DNA of 64,000 nt from Planctomycetota bacterium. Its GTDB lineage: Bacteria; Planctomycetota; UBA1135; GCA-002686595. Made by a program: the position numbers and the translations under genes. Under the pieces are notes generated by a model that saw only the letters and a list, made by a program, of their open reading frames with translations, ran no database searches and was not told the DNA's origin. This document shows positions 1-8,251 of the stretch, piece after piece. Numbering within the stretch: the first letter of the stretch is position 1; each line of letters opens with the position of its first letter. The DNA is taken from the NCBI GenBank assembly GCA_002862085.1, contig PKCK01000061.1, forward strand, positions 62,001 through 126,000, written 5' to 3'.

Positions 1-1617
1 AGCATCCGCAACGGCAACAACACCCGCCAGTTCTGCGGCGACTCGAGCCCCGGCTGCTACGGCCAGGTCCACACGGACGGCCAGGTCTGGATGGGCGCCG
101 CCTGGAAGGTCCGCGTGCGACTCAACAACGCCCTGGGCAACGACCTCGGCGACCTCACGTCGGACCTGCTCTTCCTGGGCTGGATGAACAGCTACAACCA
201 GACGGGGATCCGCTCGATCATCGAGACGCAGTGGCTCACGCTCGACGACGACAACGGCAACATCAACGACGGCACGCCCAACTTCTCCCCGATCGACGCC
301 GGCTTCCGCGAGCAGGGTTTCCCCGGCTTCGACCTGCCCTTCATGACGATCGACCAGGTCACCGAGGTGACCGATACGCTCGACGAGCAGGGCCCCTACG
401 CCGTGAACGCTCGCGTGACGGCGAACCTCGGCACGACCGTGACCGCGGTCGACGTCCGCTATCGCGTCAACGGCGGTCCGATCCAGACCGCGCCCATGAC
501 CCCGGGCGCCGGCTCCGTCTTCTCCAGCGGCATTCCCGGCCAGGTCTCTCCCGCGGTCGTCGAGTACACGATCCGCGCGACGGACAGCGGCGGGAACCAG
601 GAGAACTTCCCCGAGGCTGGCTTCGCGGGCGCGCTCACCTTCGTGGTGGGCAACTCCGTGCCTGTCCTCGTCACCGACTTCGAGGCCGCGTCCGGCTGGC
701 AGGGTAGCGCGCCGGGCGACGACGCCACGACCGGGATCTGGACGCGGGCCAACCCGCGCGGCACGGACGCCCAGCCCGAGGACGACTTCACGGCCGGCGG
801 CGTCAACTGCTGGTTCACCGGCCAGGGCTCCGTCGGCGGCAGCCTCGGCGAGAACGACGTGGACGGAGGATCCACGACGCTCCTGAGCCCGGTCTTCGAC
901 GGCTCCGGCGCGGCGATCCTCAACCTGAGCTACGCGCGCTGGTACTCGAACGACACGGGCGCGTCCCCGAACGCCGACGTCTTCGTCGTCGGGGTCTCGA
1001 CCGACGGCGGGAGCAGCTGGACCGACATCGAGCAGGTCGGCCCCGGCGGCAACGAGTCGAACGGCGGCTGGTTCCGCCCCAGCTTCGACCTGGCCCAGAT
1101 CGTGACGCCGACCGCGAACATGCGTCTGCGCTTCGTCGCCTCGGACCTCAACGACGGGTCCATCGTCGAAGCCGCCGTCGACGACATCGAGCTCATCTCG
1201 CTCGAGCCTTCCCTGTCGCCGCCGTCCAACTACTGCACGGCGAACCCCAACTCGACGGGCCAGCCGGCGTCCATCGGCGTCTTCGGCAGCCAGAGGATCT
1301 CCGACAACAGCCTCACCCTGACCGCCACCAGCGTTCCGGCTGGCCAGTTCGGTCTCTTCTTCTTCGGTGAGCAGCAGGACAACGCTCCCCTGGCTGGCTC
1401 CAGCGGCATCCTCTGCGTCGGCAGCCCGCAAACCCGGCTCCCCGTCGTCCAGTCCGATCCCTTCTTCGGGTTCGTCAACCACCCCCTCGACTTCACGGAC
1501 AGCGGCAGCACCGCCTCGACGATCTCCGCCGGCACCACCCAGAACTTCCAGTTCTGGTTCCGCGACCTCGGCACGTCGAACACGACCGACGGCATCACCG
1601 TCGAGTTCGGTCTCTGA
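1..1617 (+). CDS. C-terminal part of a secreted peptidase-like multidomain protein (5' truncated by window)
   Basis: The frame is open from base 1 and runs 538 codons to the stop, so the start lies upstream. Residues about 20-40 (GQVHTDGQVWMGAAW) and 82-95 (DDDNGNINDGTPN) resemble the region after the zinc site of M36/fungalysin-like secreted metallopeptidases; any HExxH would be outside the window. Residues about 224-400 look like a beta-sandwich (MAM/cleaved-adhesin type), ending in AAVDDIEL. The last ~130 residues start with NYCTANPNSTG, contain a second cysteine in ILCVGSP, and end in a WFRDLGTSN-like strand. I believe this tail recurs on secreted planctomycete proteins, but that is from memory. 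Family assignment is inference. A GC-rich hairpin follows the stop. Confidence 0.7.
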   Translation, partial: SIRNGNNTRQFCGDSSPGCYGQVHTDGQVWMGAAWKVRVRLNNALGNDLGDLTSDLLFLGWMNSYNQTGIRSIIETQWLTLDDDNGNINDGTPNFSPIDAGFREQGFPGFDLPFMTIDQVTEVTDTLDEQGPYAVNARVTANLGTTVTAVDVRYRVNGGPIQTAPMTPGAGSVFSSGIPGQVSPAVVEYTIRATDSGGNQENFPEAGFAGALTFVVGNSVPVLVTDFEAASGWQGSAPGDDATTGIWTRANPRGTDAQPEDDFTAGGVNCWFTGQGSVGGSLGENDVDGGSTTLLSPVFDGSGAAILNLSYARWYSNDTGASPNADVFVVGVSTDGGSSWTDIEQVGPGGNESNGGWFRPSFDLAQIVTPTANMRLRFVASDLNDGSIVEAAVDDIELISLEPSLSPPSNYCTANPNSTGQPASIGVFGSQRISDNSLTLTATSVPAGQFGLFFFGEQQDNAPLAGSSGILCVGSPQTRLPVVQSDPFFGFVNHPLDFTDSGSTASTISAGTTQNFQFWFRDLGTSNTTDGITVEFGL

Positions 1618-1960
1618 GACGAGCCCTCGCGCCCCGGTCACGACCTCAGGTCGCGGCCCGGGCACCCGTTCGACGCGGCCCGCTCGGGAGTCTCTCCCGG
1701 GCGGGCCGCTGTGCGTCGAGGCGCTCCGAGCGCTCTCCCGGCCCGCTGAGGCGGCCCCGGGGCCCCGTGTGCGGCCACGCGCGGGTGAATCAGTGCCTTT
1801 CGTGAGGCGTCCACCCGCTCCGCTTCGCACCCTCACAGGGCGCTGGCCCGCCGGCGCCACCCCGCGGCCGCCCTCGACGGCGCGCCCCGATCGCCCCGAC
1901 CGCAGTGCCTCCCGCTCTTCCACGGGACCGACCGCCGCGGTCCACACCGACCTGCAGACC
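1618..1960. other. Intergenic region, 343 bp
   Basis: No convincing gene here. It holds a strong GC hairpin just after the upstream stop codon (annotated separately), then GC-rich sequence leading to the start at 1961. I see no TANNNT hexamer near that start, and no Shine-Dalgarno. An open frame continues upstream of 1961 but has no signal-like or conserved content; I treat it as chance. Confidence 0.6.
1675..1709 (+). terminator. GC-rich hairpin, likely terminator of the preceding gene
   Basis: Arms 1675-1690 and 1694-1709 pair over 16 bp with a single G-T wobble, around a 3-nt loop. It lies about 60 nt after the stop of the peptidase-like gene. There is no U-tract, so intrinsic termination is inferred from the position and stem strength. 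Confidence 0.55.
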
Positions 1961-3016
1961 ATGCGCACCAGCACCTACGCGGCCGCCTTCGCGGTCCCCG
2001 CCCTCCTCGCCTTCACCTCGATCGCCCCGGAGAAGATCAGCTTCGCTCCGAAGGCCGGCACGACCGTCACCAAGACGTTCACCACGGTCACTCAGATGGA
2101 GCTCGAGGACGCCGAGGTCCTCATGGGCGGCCAGCCCGCCCCCATCGGCGAGGCGGAGATGGCCATGGAGACCACCCAGAGCGTCACCGTCTCGGACACC
2201 TACGGCCCCATGGCCGACGGCCAGCTCACGAAGCTCAGCCGCACCTACGACTCCATCGGCATGGAGACGCAGATGGACATGACCATGGGCATGGCCCAGG
2301 AGATGGCGGGCGAGGGCTCTTCGCCCCTCGAGGGCAAGACCGTCGAGTTCGACTGGAACGAGAAGGACGGCGAGTACGAGATCGCCTTCGCCAAGGGTGA
2401 GGAGGGCGAGCCCGAGGAGCTCGAGGGCCTCGACATCGAGATGGACCTGACGGGCCTCGTGCCGGGTGAGGACATCTCCGTCGGTGACAGCTACGACATC
2501 GACACGATGGCCCTCGCCCAGATCCTCGCACCGGGCGGCGACCTCGCGCTCGAGATGGAGATGGACGGCGCCGCGGGCGGCGGGCCGGTTCCCGGGACCG
2601 ACCCTGGTCAGATGGGCGACCTCAGCGCGTTCTTCGATGACGTTCTCGACGGGGATGCCAGCGGAAAGCTGACGGAGATCCGAGAGGCCGACGGCGTCCG
2701 CGTCGCCGTCATCGAGATCGAGTTCGACGTGGCCGCGACGACGGACCTCACGGAGATGGTCGCCGAGAACGTCCAGAACGACGAAGAGCTCCCGCCGGGC
2801 GTCTCCATGGAGGTCGACCGCATGGAGATGGCGATGACCTACGAGGGCAAGGGCGAGCTCCTCTGGAACCTCGACGCCGGCCACGTCCACAGCCTCGAGA
2901 TCGAGGCCGACATGACGAACGAGATGGACATGGGCATGACCATCAACGGCGAGATGGAGATCTCCATGGACATGGCGATGGCCGGCAAGATCGTCACCAC
3001 CGTCACCGCGGAGTGA
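1961..3016 (+). CDS. Secreted acidic Met-rich protein, unknown function
   Basis: I place the start at the ATG giving MRTSTYAAAFAVPALLAFTS, a classic Sec signal peptide; the same frame is open upstream without signal-like content. The mature protein (351 aa precursor) is acidic, with many Glu/Asp and unusually many Met in short EMEM/DMTMGM stretches, most densely in the last 60 residues. The rest alternates in a beta-like pattern. No family is recognised. Met-rich acidic stretches can bind metal, but nothing shows that here. It stands alone and ends at a strong hairpin that separates it from the convergent pcp gene. Confidence 0.75.
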   Translation: MRTSTYAAAFAVPALLAFTSIAPEKISFAPKAGTTVTKTFTTVTQMELEDAEVLMGGQPAPIGEAEMAMETTQSVTVSDTYGPMADGQLTKLSRTYDSIGMETQMDMTMGMAQEMAGEGSSPLEGKTVEFDWNEKDGEYEIAFAKGEEGEPEELEGLDIEMDLTGLVPGEDISVGDSYDIDTMALAQILAPGGDLALEMEMDGAAGGGPVPGTDPGQMGDLSAFFDDVLDGDASGKLTEIREADGVRVAVIEIEFDVAATTDLTEMVAENVQNDEELPPGVSMEVDRMEMAMTYEGKGELLWNLDAGHVHSLEIEADMTNEMDMGMTINGEMEISMDMAMAGKIVTTVTAE

Positions 3017-3034
3017 GACCGGCCTTCGTCCGGA

Positions 3035-3076
3035 CGCGCGCGGCGCGGGGAGCTCGTCCTCCCCGCGCCGCGCGCG
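3035..3076. terminator. Perfect 17-bp hairpin, bidirectional terminator
   Basis: Arms 3035-3051 and 3060-3076 are perfect reverse complements around an 8-nt loop. The hairpin sits between two convergent genes ending at 3016 and 3111, so it can serve both. It is nearly pure G+C with no long U-run. Confidence 0.7.
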
Positions 3077-3110
3077 CGTTTCGGAGCCTCACCCGCTCGA
3101 GAGCCGAGGC

Positions 3111-3692
3111 CTAGCGGGCCCAGCCCGCGAGCCAGTCGTGCACGATCTGCGCCTGATGCGTCGCGGGCACGTACTCGAGGGGCGGGACGTGCAGGAAGAG
3201 CGCCGTGACGCCCTTCTCCACGCCGACCTCGAGACCCTCACGGAAGATGCGCTCGCACAGGTAGCCGCCGGCGTCGTTCGAGAGGCTCGTGTGGCCGGCA
3301 CCGGCGGCGGAGAGCAGCGCGCGCAGCGCCACGAGGTCGGCGGCGGGCCTGCGCTCGGCGAGCCCCTCCAGGGTCACCGATCCGCCGAGGACACCGTCGT
3401 TGTCGGGCTGCGCGCTCTCGAAGCGCACTCCGGCTCGCTGTTCGAGGCGGAACTCGGGTCCACGGTGCACGCCGAGCGACACGATGCCGGCGAGGCCGTC
3501 TCCCAGCGCCGCGGCGGCCTCCCGGAGCGCCCCGGGTGCCCTGTTGAAGCTGACCGGCAGCTCGACGCCGCGGAGCCTGGGTCCGCGCGGCCCGAGGCGC
3601 TCACCGTCCAGGGCCCGGACGACCAGCCCGCTGGGATTCACGGCCACGTCCAGAAAGGACTCGAAGCCCGTGAGTAAGAGGGTGCGTTCCAT
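3111..3692 (-). CDS. pcp: Pyroglutamyl-peptidase I (C15 family)
   Basis: The 193-aa product has the size of C15 peptidases, which remove N-terminal pyroglutamate from peptides in the cytosol. It opens with LLLTGFESFLDVAVNPS (family GFxPFxxxxxNPS). The candidate nucleophile is Cys146 in SNDAGGYLCERIF and the candidate catalytic histidine is His168 in FLHVPP. The acidic residue is Glu80 or more likely Glu84 (GPEFRLEQR); this segment is more diverged than usual. The start ATG has a TACCCT hexamer 16 nt upstream. The gene is monocistronic and divergent from the AtuA-like operon. Confidence 0.85.
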   Translation of the reverse strand: MERTLLLTGFESFLDVAVNPSGLVVRALDGERLGPRGPRLRGVELPVSFNRAPGALREAAAALGDGLAGIVSLGVHRGPEFRLEQRAGVRFESAQPDNDGVLGGSVTLEGLAERRPAADLVALRALLSAAGAGHTSLSNDAGGYLCERIFREGLEVGVEKGVTALFLHVPPLEYVPATHQAQIVHDWLAGWAR

Positions 3693-3791
3693 GGCGGGGG
3701 GTCTTGAAGGGTAGACTCTTTCCCCGAAAAGCGACGCCTGACTGCGAGGAACGCAGAATCCGGCGCCACCGCCAGAAGACCGCGCCCGACG

Positions 3792-5174
3792 ATGTCAGAA
3801 ATCACTTCAAGGAAGGACAAGGTCCTCATCGCCAACGGCCAGGGATTCTGGGGCGACTCGATCCTCGGCCCGGTCCGCCTCGTCGAGGAGGGCCCCCTCG
3901 ACTACCTGACGCTCGACTACCTCGCCGAGGTGACCATGAGCATCATGCAGAAGCTCAAGGGACGGGACCCGTCGAAGGGCTACGCGACCGACTTCGTCGC
4001 GCTGCTGGATCGGATCCTCCCGAAGGCGGTCGAAAAGGGCGTCAAGATCGTCGCCAACGCCGGCGGCGTGAACCCGCACGCCTGCAAGGACGCGGTCCTC
4101 GAGGTCATCCGGAAGCACGGACTCGAGGGCGTGAAGGTCGCGGTGGTCGAGGGCGACGACATCCTCGCCGGCCTCGACGACCTGATGGCGAGCGGCGAGC
4201 GCTTCGAGAACATGGACACGGGAGAGGCTCTCGCGACGGTCCGCGACCGCGTCTCGAGCGCCAACGTCTACCTCGGCGCCTTCCCCATCGCCGAAGCCCT
4301 CGACCAGGGCGCGCAGATCGTCATCACCGGCCGCGGCACCGACCCCGGGCTCGTCATCGGCCCGCTCATCCACGAGTTCGGCTGGGGCCCCGACGACCTC
4401 GACCAGCTCGCAGCGGGCACCGTCGCCGGCCACATCGTCGAGTGCGGCGCACAGTGCACGGGCGGTAACTACACCGACTGGGAGACCATCCCGGACATGG
4501 CGATGATCGGCTACCCGGTCATCGAGGCTCAGCCCGACGGCACGTTCACGGTGACCAAGCACGAGGGCACCGGCGGCCGCGTGACCCGCGACACCGTCGT
4601 CCACCAGCTCTCCTACGAGATGGGCGACCCCGCGAACTACATCACCCCCGACGTCGTGGCGGACTTCACCTCCTTCTCGATCACCGACGAGGGCGACGAC
4701 CGCGTGCGCATCGAGGGCGTCAAGGGCCACCCCGCGACGCCGACCTACAAGGTCTCCATGAGCTACCAGGACGGTTGGAAATCCGTGGGCCAGCTCACGA
4801 TCTCCGGCCCCGACGCCCTCGCCAAGGCGAGGCTCGCCAGCGACATCGTCTGGGCACGCCTCGCCTACGACGGCTTCGAGTACTCCGACGATGAGAAGCT
4901 CATCGAGTTCGTGGGCGCCAACGTGTGCCACGAAGGCGTCTCCGTGCCCGGCGCCGACGACCCCTCGGAGGTCGTCCTGCGCCTCGGCGTGAAGGGCCCG
5001 GACCGCGCACGAGTCGCGCGCTTCGGCTCCGAGCTCGTCCCCCTCGTGACCAGCGGCCCTCCGGGCGTCACCGGCTTCGCTGGCGGCCGGCCCAAGGCCA
5101 CAGAGATCATCGGCTACTGGCCGGCGCTCCTCTCGAAGGACAAGGTGAAGACCTCCGTCCAGACCTACTCCTGA
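3792..5174 (+). CDS. DUF1446 / AtuA-like protein
   Basis: A 460-aa protein starting MSEITSRKDKVLIANGQGFWGD, with GVKIVANAGGVNP near residue 90 and ITGRGTDPGLVIGPL near 185. These are features of DUF1446, the family of AtuA, a protein of acyclic terpene utilization. The biochemical role of the family is poorly defined; an acyl-CoA or carboxylic-acid catabolic role is plausible. In many relatives a small C-terminal ferredoxin-fold domain is fused; here it is the separate gene 16 nt downstream. It is first in an operon with that gene and a phosphate acetyltransferase. Start chosen for agreement with the family N-terminus. Confidence 0.85.
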   Translation: MSEITSRKDKVLIANGQGFWGDSILGPVRLVEEGPLDYLTLDYLAEVTMSIMQKLKGRDPSKGYATDFVALLDRILPKAVEKGVKIVANAGGVNPHACKDAVLEVIRKHGLEGVKVAVVEGDDILAGLDDLMASGERFENMDTGEALATVRDRVSSANVYLGAFPIAEALDQGAQIVITGRGTDPGLVIGPLIHEFGWGPDDLDQLAAGTVAGHIVECGAQCTGGNYTDWETIPDMAMIGYPVIEAQPDGTFTVTKHEGTGGRVTRDTVVHQLSYEMGDPANYITPDVVADFTSFSITDEGDDRVRIEGVKGHPATPTYKVSMSYQDGWKSVGQLTISGPDALAKARLASDIVWARLAYDGFEYSDDEKLIEFVGANVCHEGVSVPGADDPSEVVLRLGVKGPDRARVARFGSELVPLVTSGPPGVTGFAGGRPKATEIIGYWPALLSKDKVKTSVQTYS

Positions 5175-5189
5175 CCCCCCACCGAAGTC

Positions 5190-5540
5190 ATGCCCCAGGT
5201 CCAGCTCAGCGCGATCGCGTCCGCCCGCTCCGGTGACAAGGGAGAGGGCTCGAACGTCGGCCTCATCGCGCACTCCGAGGCGGCCTACGCGTTCCTGCGC
5301 GAGGCCCTGACCGAGGACGTCGTGCGCGCCCACTTCGCCGGCATCAACCACGGCGGCGTGAAGCGCTACGCCGCGGACAACATGCGCGTGCTCAACTTCC
5401 TCCTCGAGGACAGCCTCGGCGGCGGTGGCTCCGCGTCGCTCAAGACCGACGCTCAGGGCAAGACACACGGGCTCGCGCTCCTGCGCATGACCCTCGACGT
5501 TCCGGACGACGTCCTCGCGAGCGTCGAGGCCGGTCGCTGA
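5190..5540 (+). CDS. AtuA-like small ferredoxin-fold domain protein
   Basis: The 116-aa protein begins [18 protein letters not shown] and contains [16 protein letters not shown] and a C-terminal [10 protein letters not shown] strand. This matches the small domain usually found fused to, or encoded next to, DUF1446 proteins, where the ARSGDKG motif is typical. It probably forms a complex with the upstream AtuA-like protein. The spacing to that gene is 15 bp, and its stop overlaps the next start as TGATG, so all three genes are translationally linked. Confidence 0.8.
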   Translation: MPQVQLSAIASARSGDKGEGSNVGLIAHSEAAYAFLREALTEDVVRAHFAGINHGGVKRYAADNMRVLNFLLEDSLGGGGSASLKTDAQGKTHGLALLRMTLDVPDDVLASVEAGR

Positions 5541-6490
5541 TGGACGTCCTCCTCGAGCTCCACGAGCGCGCTCGACGAAAGAACGCGCGCATCGTCCTCC
5601 CCGAGGCCGGCGACGAACGCGTCGTGCGCGCCGCCGCCCGCCTCGCCGACGAGGGGCTGGTCCAGCCCGTCCTCGTCCGCGCCCGCGGCATGGGCAGCGT
5701 GCCGAGCTCCGTGGAGGTCGTGGACCCCGGCCGCGATCCGCGCGCCGACTCCTTCGCCGAGGCCCTGCACGAGCGCCGCAAGGCCAAGGGTATGACGCCC
5801 GCCGAGGCGCGCGAGCGCATGCTCGATCCGCTGATGTTCGGCGCCGCGCTCGTGGCCAGCGGAGACGTCGCCGGCGGCGTGGCGGGCTCGGAGGCCGCCA
5901 CCCCGGACGTTCTGCGCGCTGGCCTCCAGGTCATCGGCCTGCAGAGAGGCATGAAGACGCTGTCCTCGTGCTTCCTCATGGTGCTCGAGGACCGCGCCCT
6001 GACCTACGGCGACTGCGGCGTGGTCCCCAACCCGACCTCCGAGCAGCTCGTGGACATCGCCATCGCCACGGCCGAGAACCACCGAAGGCTCGTGGGCGAG
6101 ACCCCGAAGGTCGCGCTGCTGTCCTTCTCGACCAAGGGCAGCGCCGCGCACGACGACGTCACCAAGGTGCAGCGCGCGACCGAGATGCTGAGGGAGCGTG
6201 TCCCCGGCCTGACCGCCGACGGCGAGCTCCAGGTGGACGCGGCCATCGTCCCGTCGGTCGCCGAGAGGAAGGCGCCCCGCTCCCCCCTCGCGGGTCAGGC
6301 CAACGTCCTGATCTTCCCGGACCTGGACGCGGGCAACATCGCCTACAAGCTCACCGAGCGCCTCGCCGGCGCCACGGCCCTCGGGCCCCTCGTCCAGGGC
6401 CTGGCGCAGCCCTTCATGGACCTCTCTCGCGGCTGCACGGCGGACGACATCGTCGACGTCGCCTGCATCGCAGCGGTCAGCGCCGACTGA
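5540..6490 (+). CDS. pta: Phosphate acetyl/butyryltransferase family (probable Pta)
   Basis: A 316-aa protein, the length of the catalytic domain of Pta, which interconverts acetyl-CoA and acetyl phosphate. Diagnostic segments are [16 protein letters not shown] at the N-terminus, LSFSTKGSA mid-protein, then [37 protein letters not shown] and a DLSRGC motif near the C-terminus. The long N-terminal regulatory domain of E. coli Pta is absent. The start ATG shares a base with the previous stop. No acetate kinase gene is adjacent. Its place behind the AtuA-like pair suggests it handles an acyl-CoA made by that pathway (inference). Confidence 0.88.
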   Translation: MDVLLELHERARRKNARIVLPEAGDERVVRAAARLADEGLVQPVLVRARGMGSVPSSVEVVDPGRDPRADSFAEALHERRKAKGMTPAEARERMLDPLMFGAALVASGDVAGGVAGSEAATPDVLRAGLQVIGLQRGMKTLSSCFLMVLEDRALTYGDCGVVPNPTSEQLVDIAIATAENHRRLVGETPKVALLSFSTKGSAAHDDVTKVQRATEMLRERVPGLTADGELQVDAAIVPSVAERKAPRSPLAGQANVLIFPDLDAGNIAYKLTERLAGATALGPLVQGLAQPFMDLSRGCTADDIVDVACIAAVSAD

Positions 6491-6514
6491 CCCCGAAGCC
6501 GCGCGCGCGCCGAC

Positions 6515-6757
6515 TCAGTGCGAGCCGTCGTCGCGGTCGCCGGTCGCGTGATACCCGTCGTCGCCGGGCTCCAGGCGCTGCATCGCGCCAGTGACCGGGC
6601 ACACGAGCACGTTGGGGTCGTTCGGGTCGAGCTCCTCCTGGACCTCGTCGGTCGCCGCCGAGGCGTCGGAGTCGAGCCGCTCGGTCCCCTTCTCCGGACC
6701 GTTGCAGGCGACGAGCGGGAGCACGGCAGCGCCGAGGATCAGGATGGACTTCTTCAT
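6515..6757 (-). CDS. Small lipoprotein, unknown function
   Basis: The chosen ATG gives MKKSILILGAAVLPLVACNG, a lipoprotein signal peptide with lipobox LVAC. An upstream in-frame ATG would spoil the signal sequence. The mature part is about 60 aa, acidic (DPNDPNVLVCPVTGAM, DGYHATGDRDDGSH), with one further cysteine. No family is recognised. The final HATGDRDDGSH stretch is rich in His and Asp, which might bind metal, but this is speculation. It converges with pta (24 bp gap) and is divergent from the Smr gene. Confidence 0.7.
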   Translation of the reverse strand: MKKSILILGAAVLPLVACNGPEKGTERLDSDASAATDEVQEELDPNDPNVLVCPVTGAMQRLEPGDDGYHATGDRDDGSH

Positions 6758-6860
6758 GGTCGGGTGGGGAATCGGCCACCGGTGACCGATATTCAAGGAC
6801 GGAGCGCCAGGGACGTGGCTGCAGTGACTTCCAGCTCATTCTAGCGCCCCGGCCCCCACC

Positions 6861-7202
6861 ATGGCCTCCAAGCGCAACAGGAGGAGCATCCGCCACATGG
6901 CGGAGGAGCTCGACGAGGACCGTCCCGGCCGCCGCGGCGGGTCGCTCCCCACGGTCGATCTCCACGGCTGCACGCTCGACCAGGCCCGGCGCCGGCTGGC
7001 CCAGGAGCTCACCCGCTGGCGCGCCGGCGGCGTGACCCGCGGCCGCGTCGTCACCGGCAGCGGCTTCGGCAGCCCCGGTGGAAAGGCCCGACTCGCGCCG
7101 GAGATCGACTCCTGGCTCCGCGGTGAGGGCCGGGCCTACGGTGTCACCGAGGTCCGCTCCGTCCCCGGGCAGGGCGCCTTCGACGTCACCGTCGAGCGCT
7201 GA
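6861..7202 (+). CDS. Smr-domain protein
   Basis: The 113-aa protein is essentially one Smr domain after a ~28-residue basic/acidic N-terminal tail. The family hallmarks are visible: TVDLHGCTLDQARRRL (DLHG with following helix) and RGRVVTGSGFGSPGG (the TGxG loop). Stand-alone Smr proteins have been linked to nucleic-acid nicking and ribosome-associated RNA cleavage; which applies here cannot be told. It converges with the DUF3187 gene with only 20 bp between the stops. Confidence 0.85.
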   Translation: MASKRNRRSIRHMAEELDEDRPGRRGGSLPTVDLHGCTLDQARRRLAQELTRWRAGGVTRGRVVTGSGFGSPGGKARLAPEIDSWLRGEGRAYGVTEVRSVPGQGAFDVTVER

Positions 7203-7222
7203 GCTCACCCGCCGCTGCGGCT

Positions 7223-8251
7223 TCAGAAGCGCCAGCTGATCCCCGTGTAGAACGTGAGGTCGGGACCCGATGCTGCGACCGCGTCCTCGTGGAAGGAGAA
7301 TCTCAGGGTCGAGGCGCCGGAGAGCTCGTAGGCGAATCCGAAGCCGAGGTCGAGGATCTCGCGATCGATCTCCTCGAAGGGGAGGCTGCGCGTCAGGGGC
7401 ATCTGCAGCACCGCCTGCGCGAGCAGCGAGAGCCGGTCCGACCAGCGGTACTCGGCCCCTCCGCTGACGGAGAAGAGCGAACGCACGTCGATGCCGGCGC
7501 GCTGGAAGGACGCCGGCTGGTCCACGTGGACCCCGTCGACGCCGCCGAAGAAGGTGAATCGCCCGACGCTCCGCTCGAGGATCACACCGGCCGCTGCGTC
7601 GATCCCGCCGCTTCCGGTGCCGCGTCCCTCGTCGCCCGTGGGCAGTTCGATCGTGAAGCGCGCCGCCACCGCAGGGCCGTCGCCGTCCTCCTCGCGGATC
7701 CGTGACACCAACGTGATCGGCAGATCGCCGAAGCGCACATGGTCCTCCGCCAGCTCCCACGCGACCTCGCCGTTCCGCTGGAGGTACATCGAGTACTGGT
7801 CGCTTTGGAACTCGTCGCGTCCACCGCCCACGAAGCCCGTGATCGCATGGAAACCGTCGACGAAACTGTCGAGGAAGCCGCTCGACGCGAACAGCACCGT
7901 CGGTTCGAGGACGACCTCCACGCCGTCGGTGGGGGCGTACTGCAGCGTCAGCGATCCCCGCGCGATCTCCCCGTCGAAGGCCGCCGCTTCGGCGGGTCGA
8001 ACGACGCGCTCGAAGATCGAGGCGTAGAAGATCTCGGCGGTGGCGCGGCCCTCCCCCGCCTCCAGCAGCGCCGCGCGGCGCGGCCTGTTGGCGGGGAAGA
8101 TCAGGCCCGCCGGCTGCATGATCCGCGTGGGGATCGGACCCCGGACGCGCTCCGCGCCCGCCGCGGAGAGCCCCTCCGGCGAGACGCACGACGCGGACAG
8201 CGCGAGACCGGCCCCGACAGCGATCCGGAGCACGAACTCAGCGATCCTCAT
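7223..8251 (-). CDS. DUF3187-like outer-membrane beta-barrel protein
   Basis: The 342-aa precursor has an N-terminal signal ending LALSASC, compatible with lipoprotein or Sec processing. The rest consists of alternating amphipathic strands (SLTLQYAPTDGVEVVLEP, TLRFSFHEDAV) and ends in a C-terminal aromatic (GISWRF), as in outer-membrane barrels. A phrase early in the mature protein (PTRIMQPAGLIFPANRPR) resembles the opening of DUF3187 proteins. The assignment is from memory of that family. Its start overlaps the end of the upstream selenoprotein gene by 14 bp, so the two are probably co-transcribed. Confidence 0.7.
   Translation of the reverse strand: MRIAEFVLRIAVGAGLALSASCVSPEGLSAAGAERVRGPIPTRIMQPAGLIFPANRPRRAALLEAGEGRATAEIFYASIFERVVRPAEAAAFDGEIARGSLTLQYAPTDGVEVVLEPTVLFASSGFLDSFVDGFHAITGFVGGGRDEFQSDQYSMYLQRNGEVAWELAEDHVRFGDLPITLVSRIREEDGDGPAVAARFTIELPTGDEGRGTGSGGIDAAAGVILERSVGRFTFFGGVDGVHVDQPASFQRAGIDVRSLFSVSGGAEYRWSDRLSLLAQAVLQMPLTRSLPFEEIDREILDLGFGFAYELSGASTLRFSFHEDAVAASGPDLTFYTGISWRF

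Noticed and set aside
1367-1960. Extended N-terminus for the secreted acidic protein
   Set aside because: The frame upstream of 1961 overlaps the previous gene and has no signal peptide; the ATG at 1961 gives a clean one.
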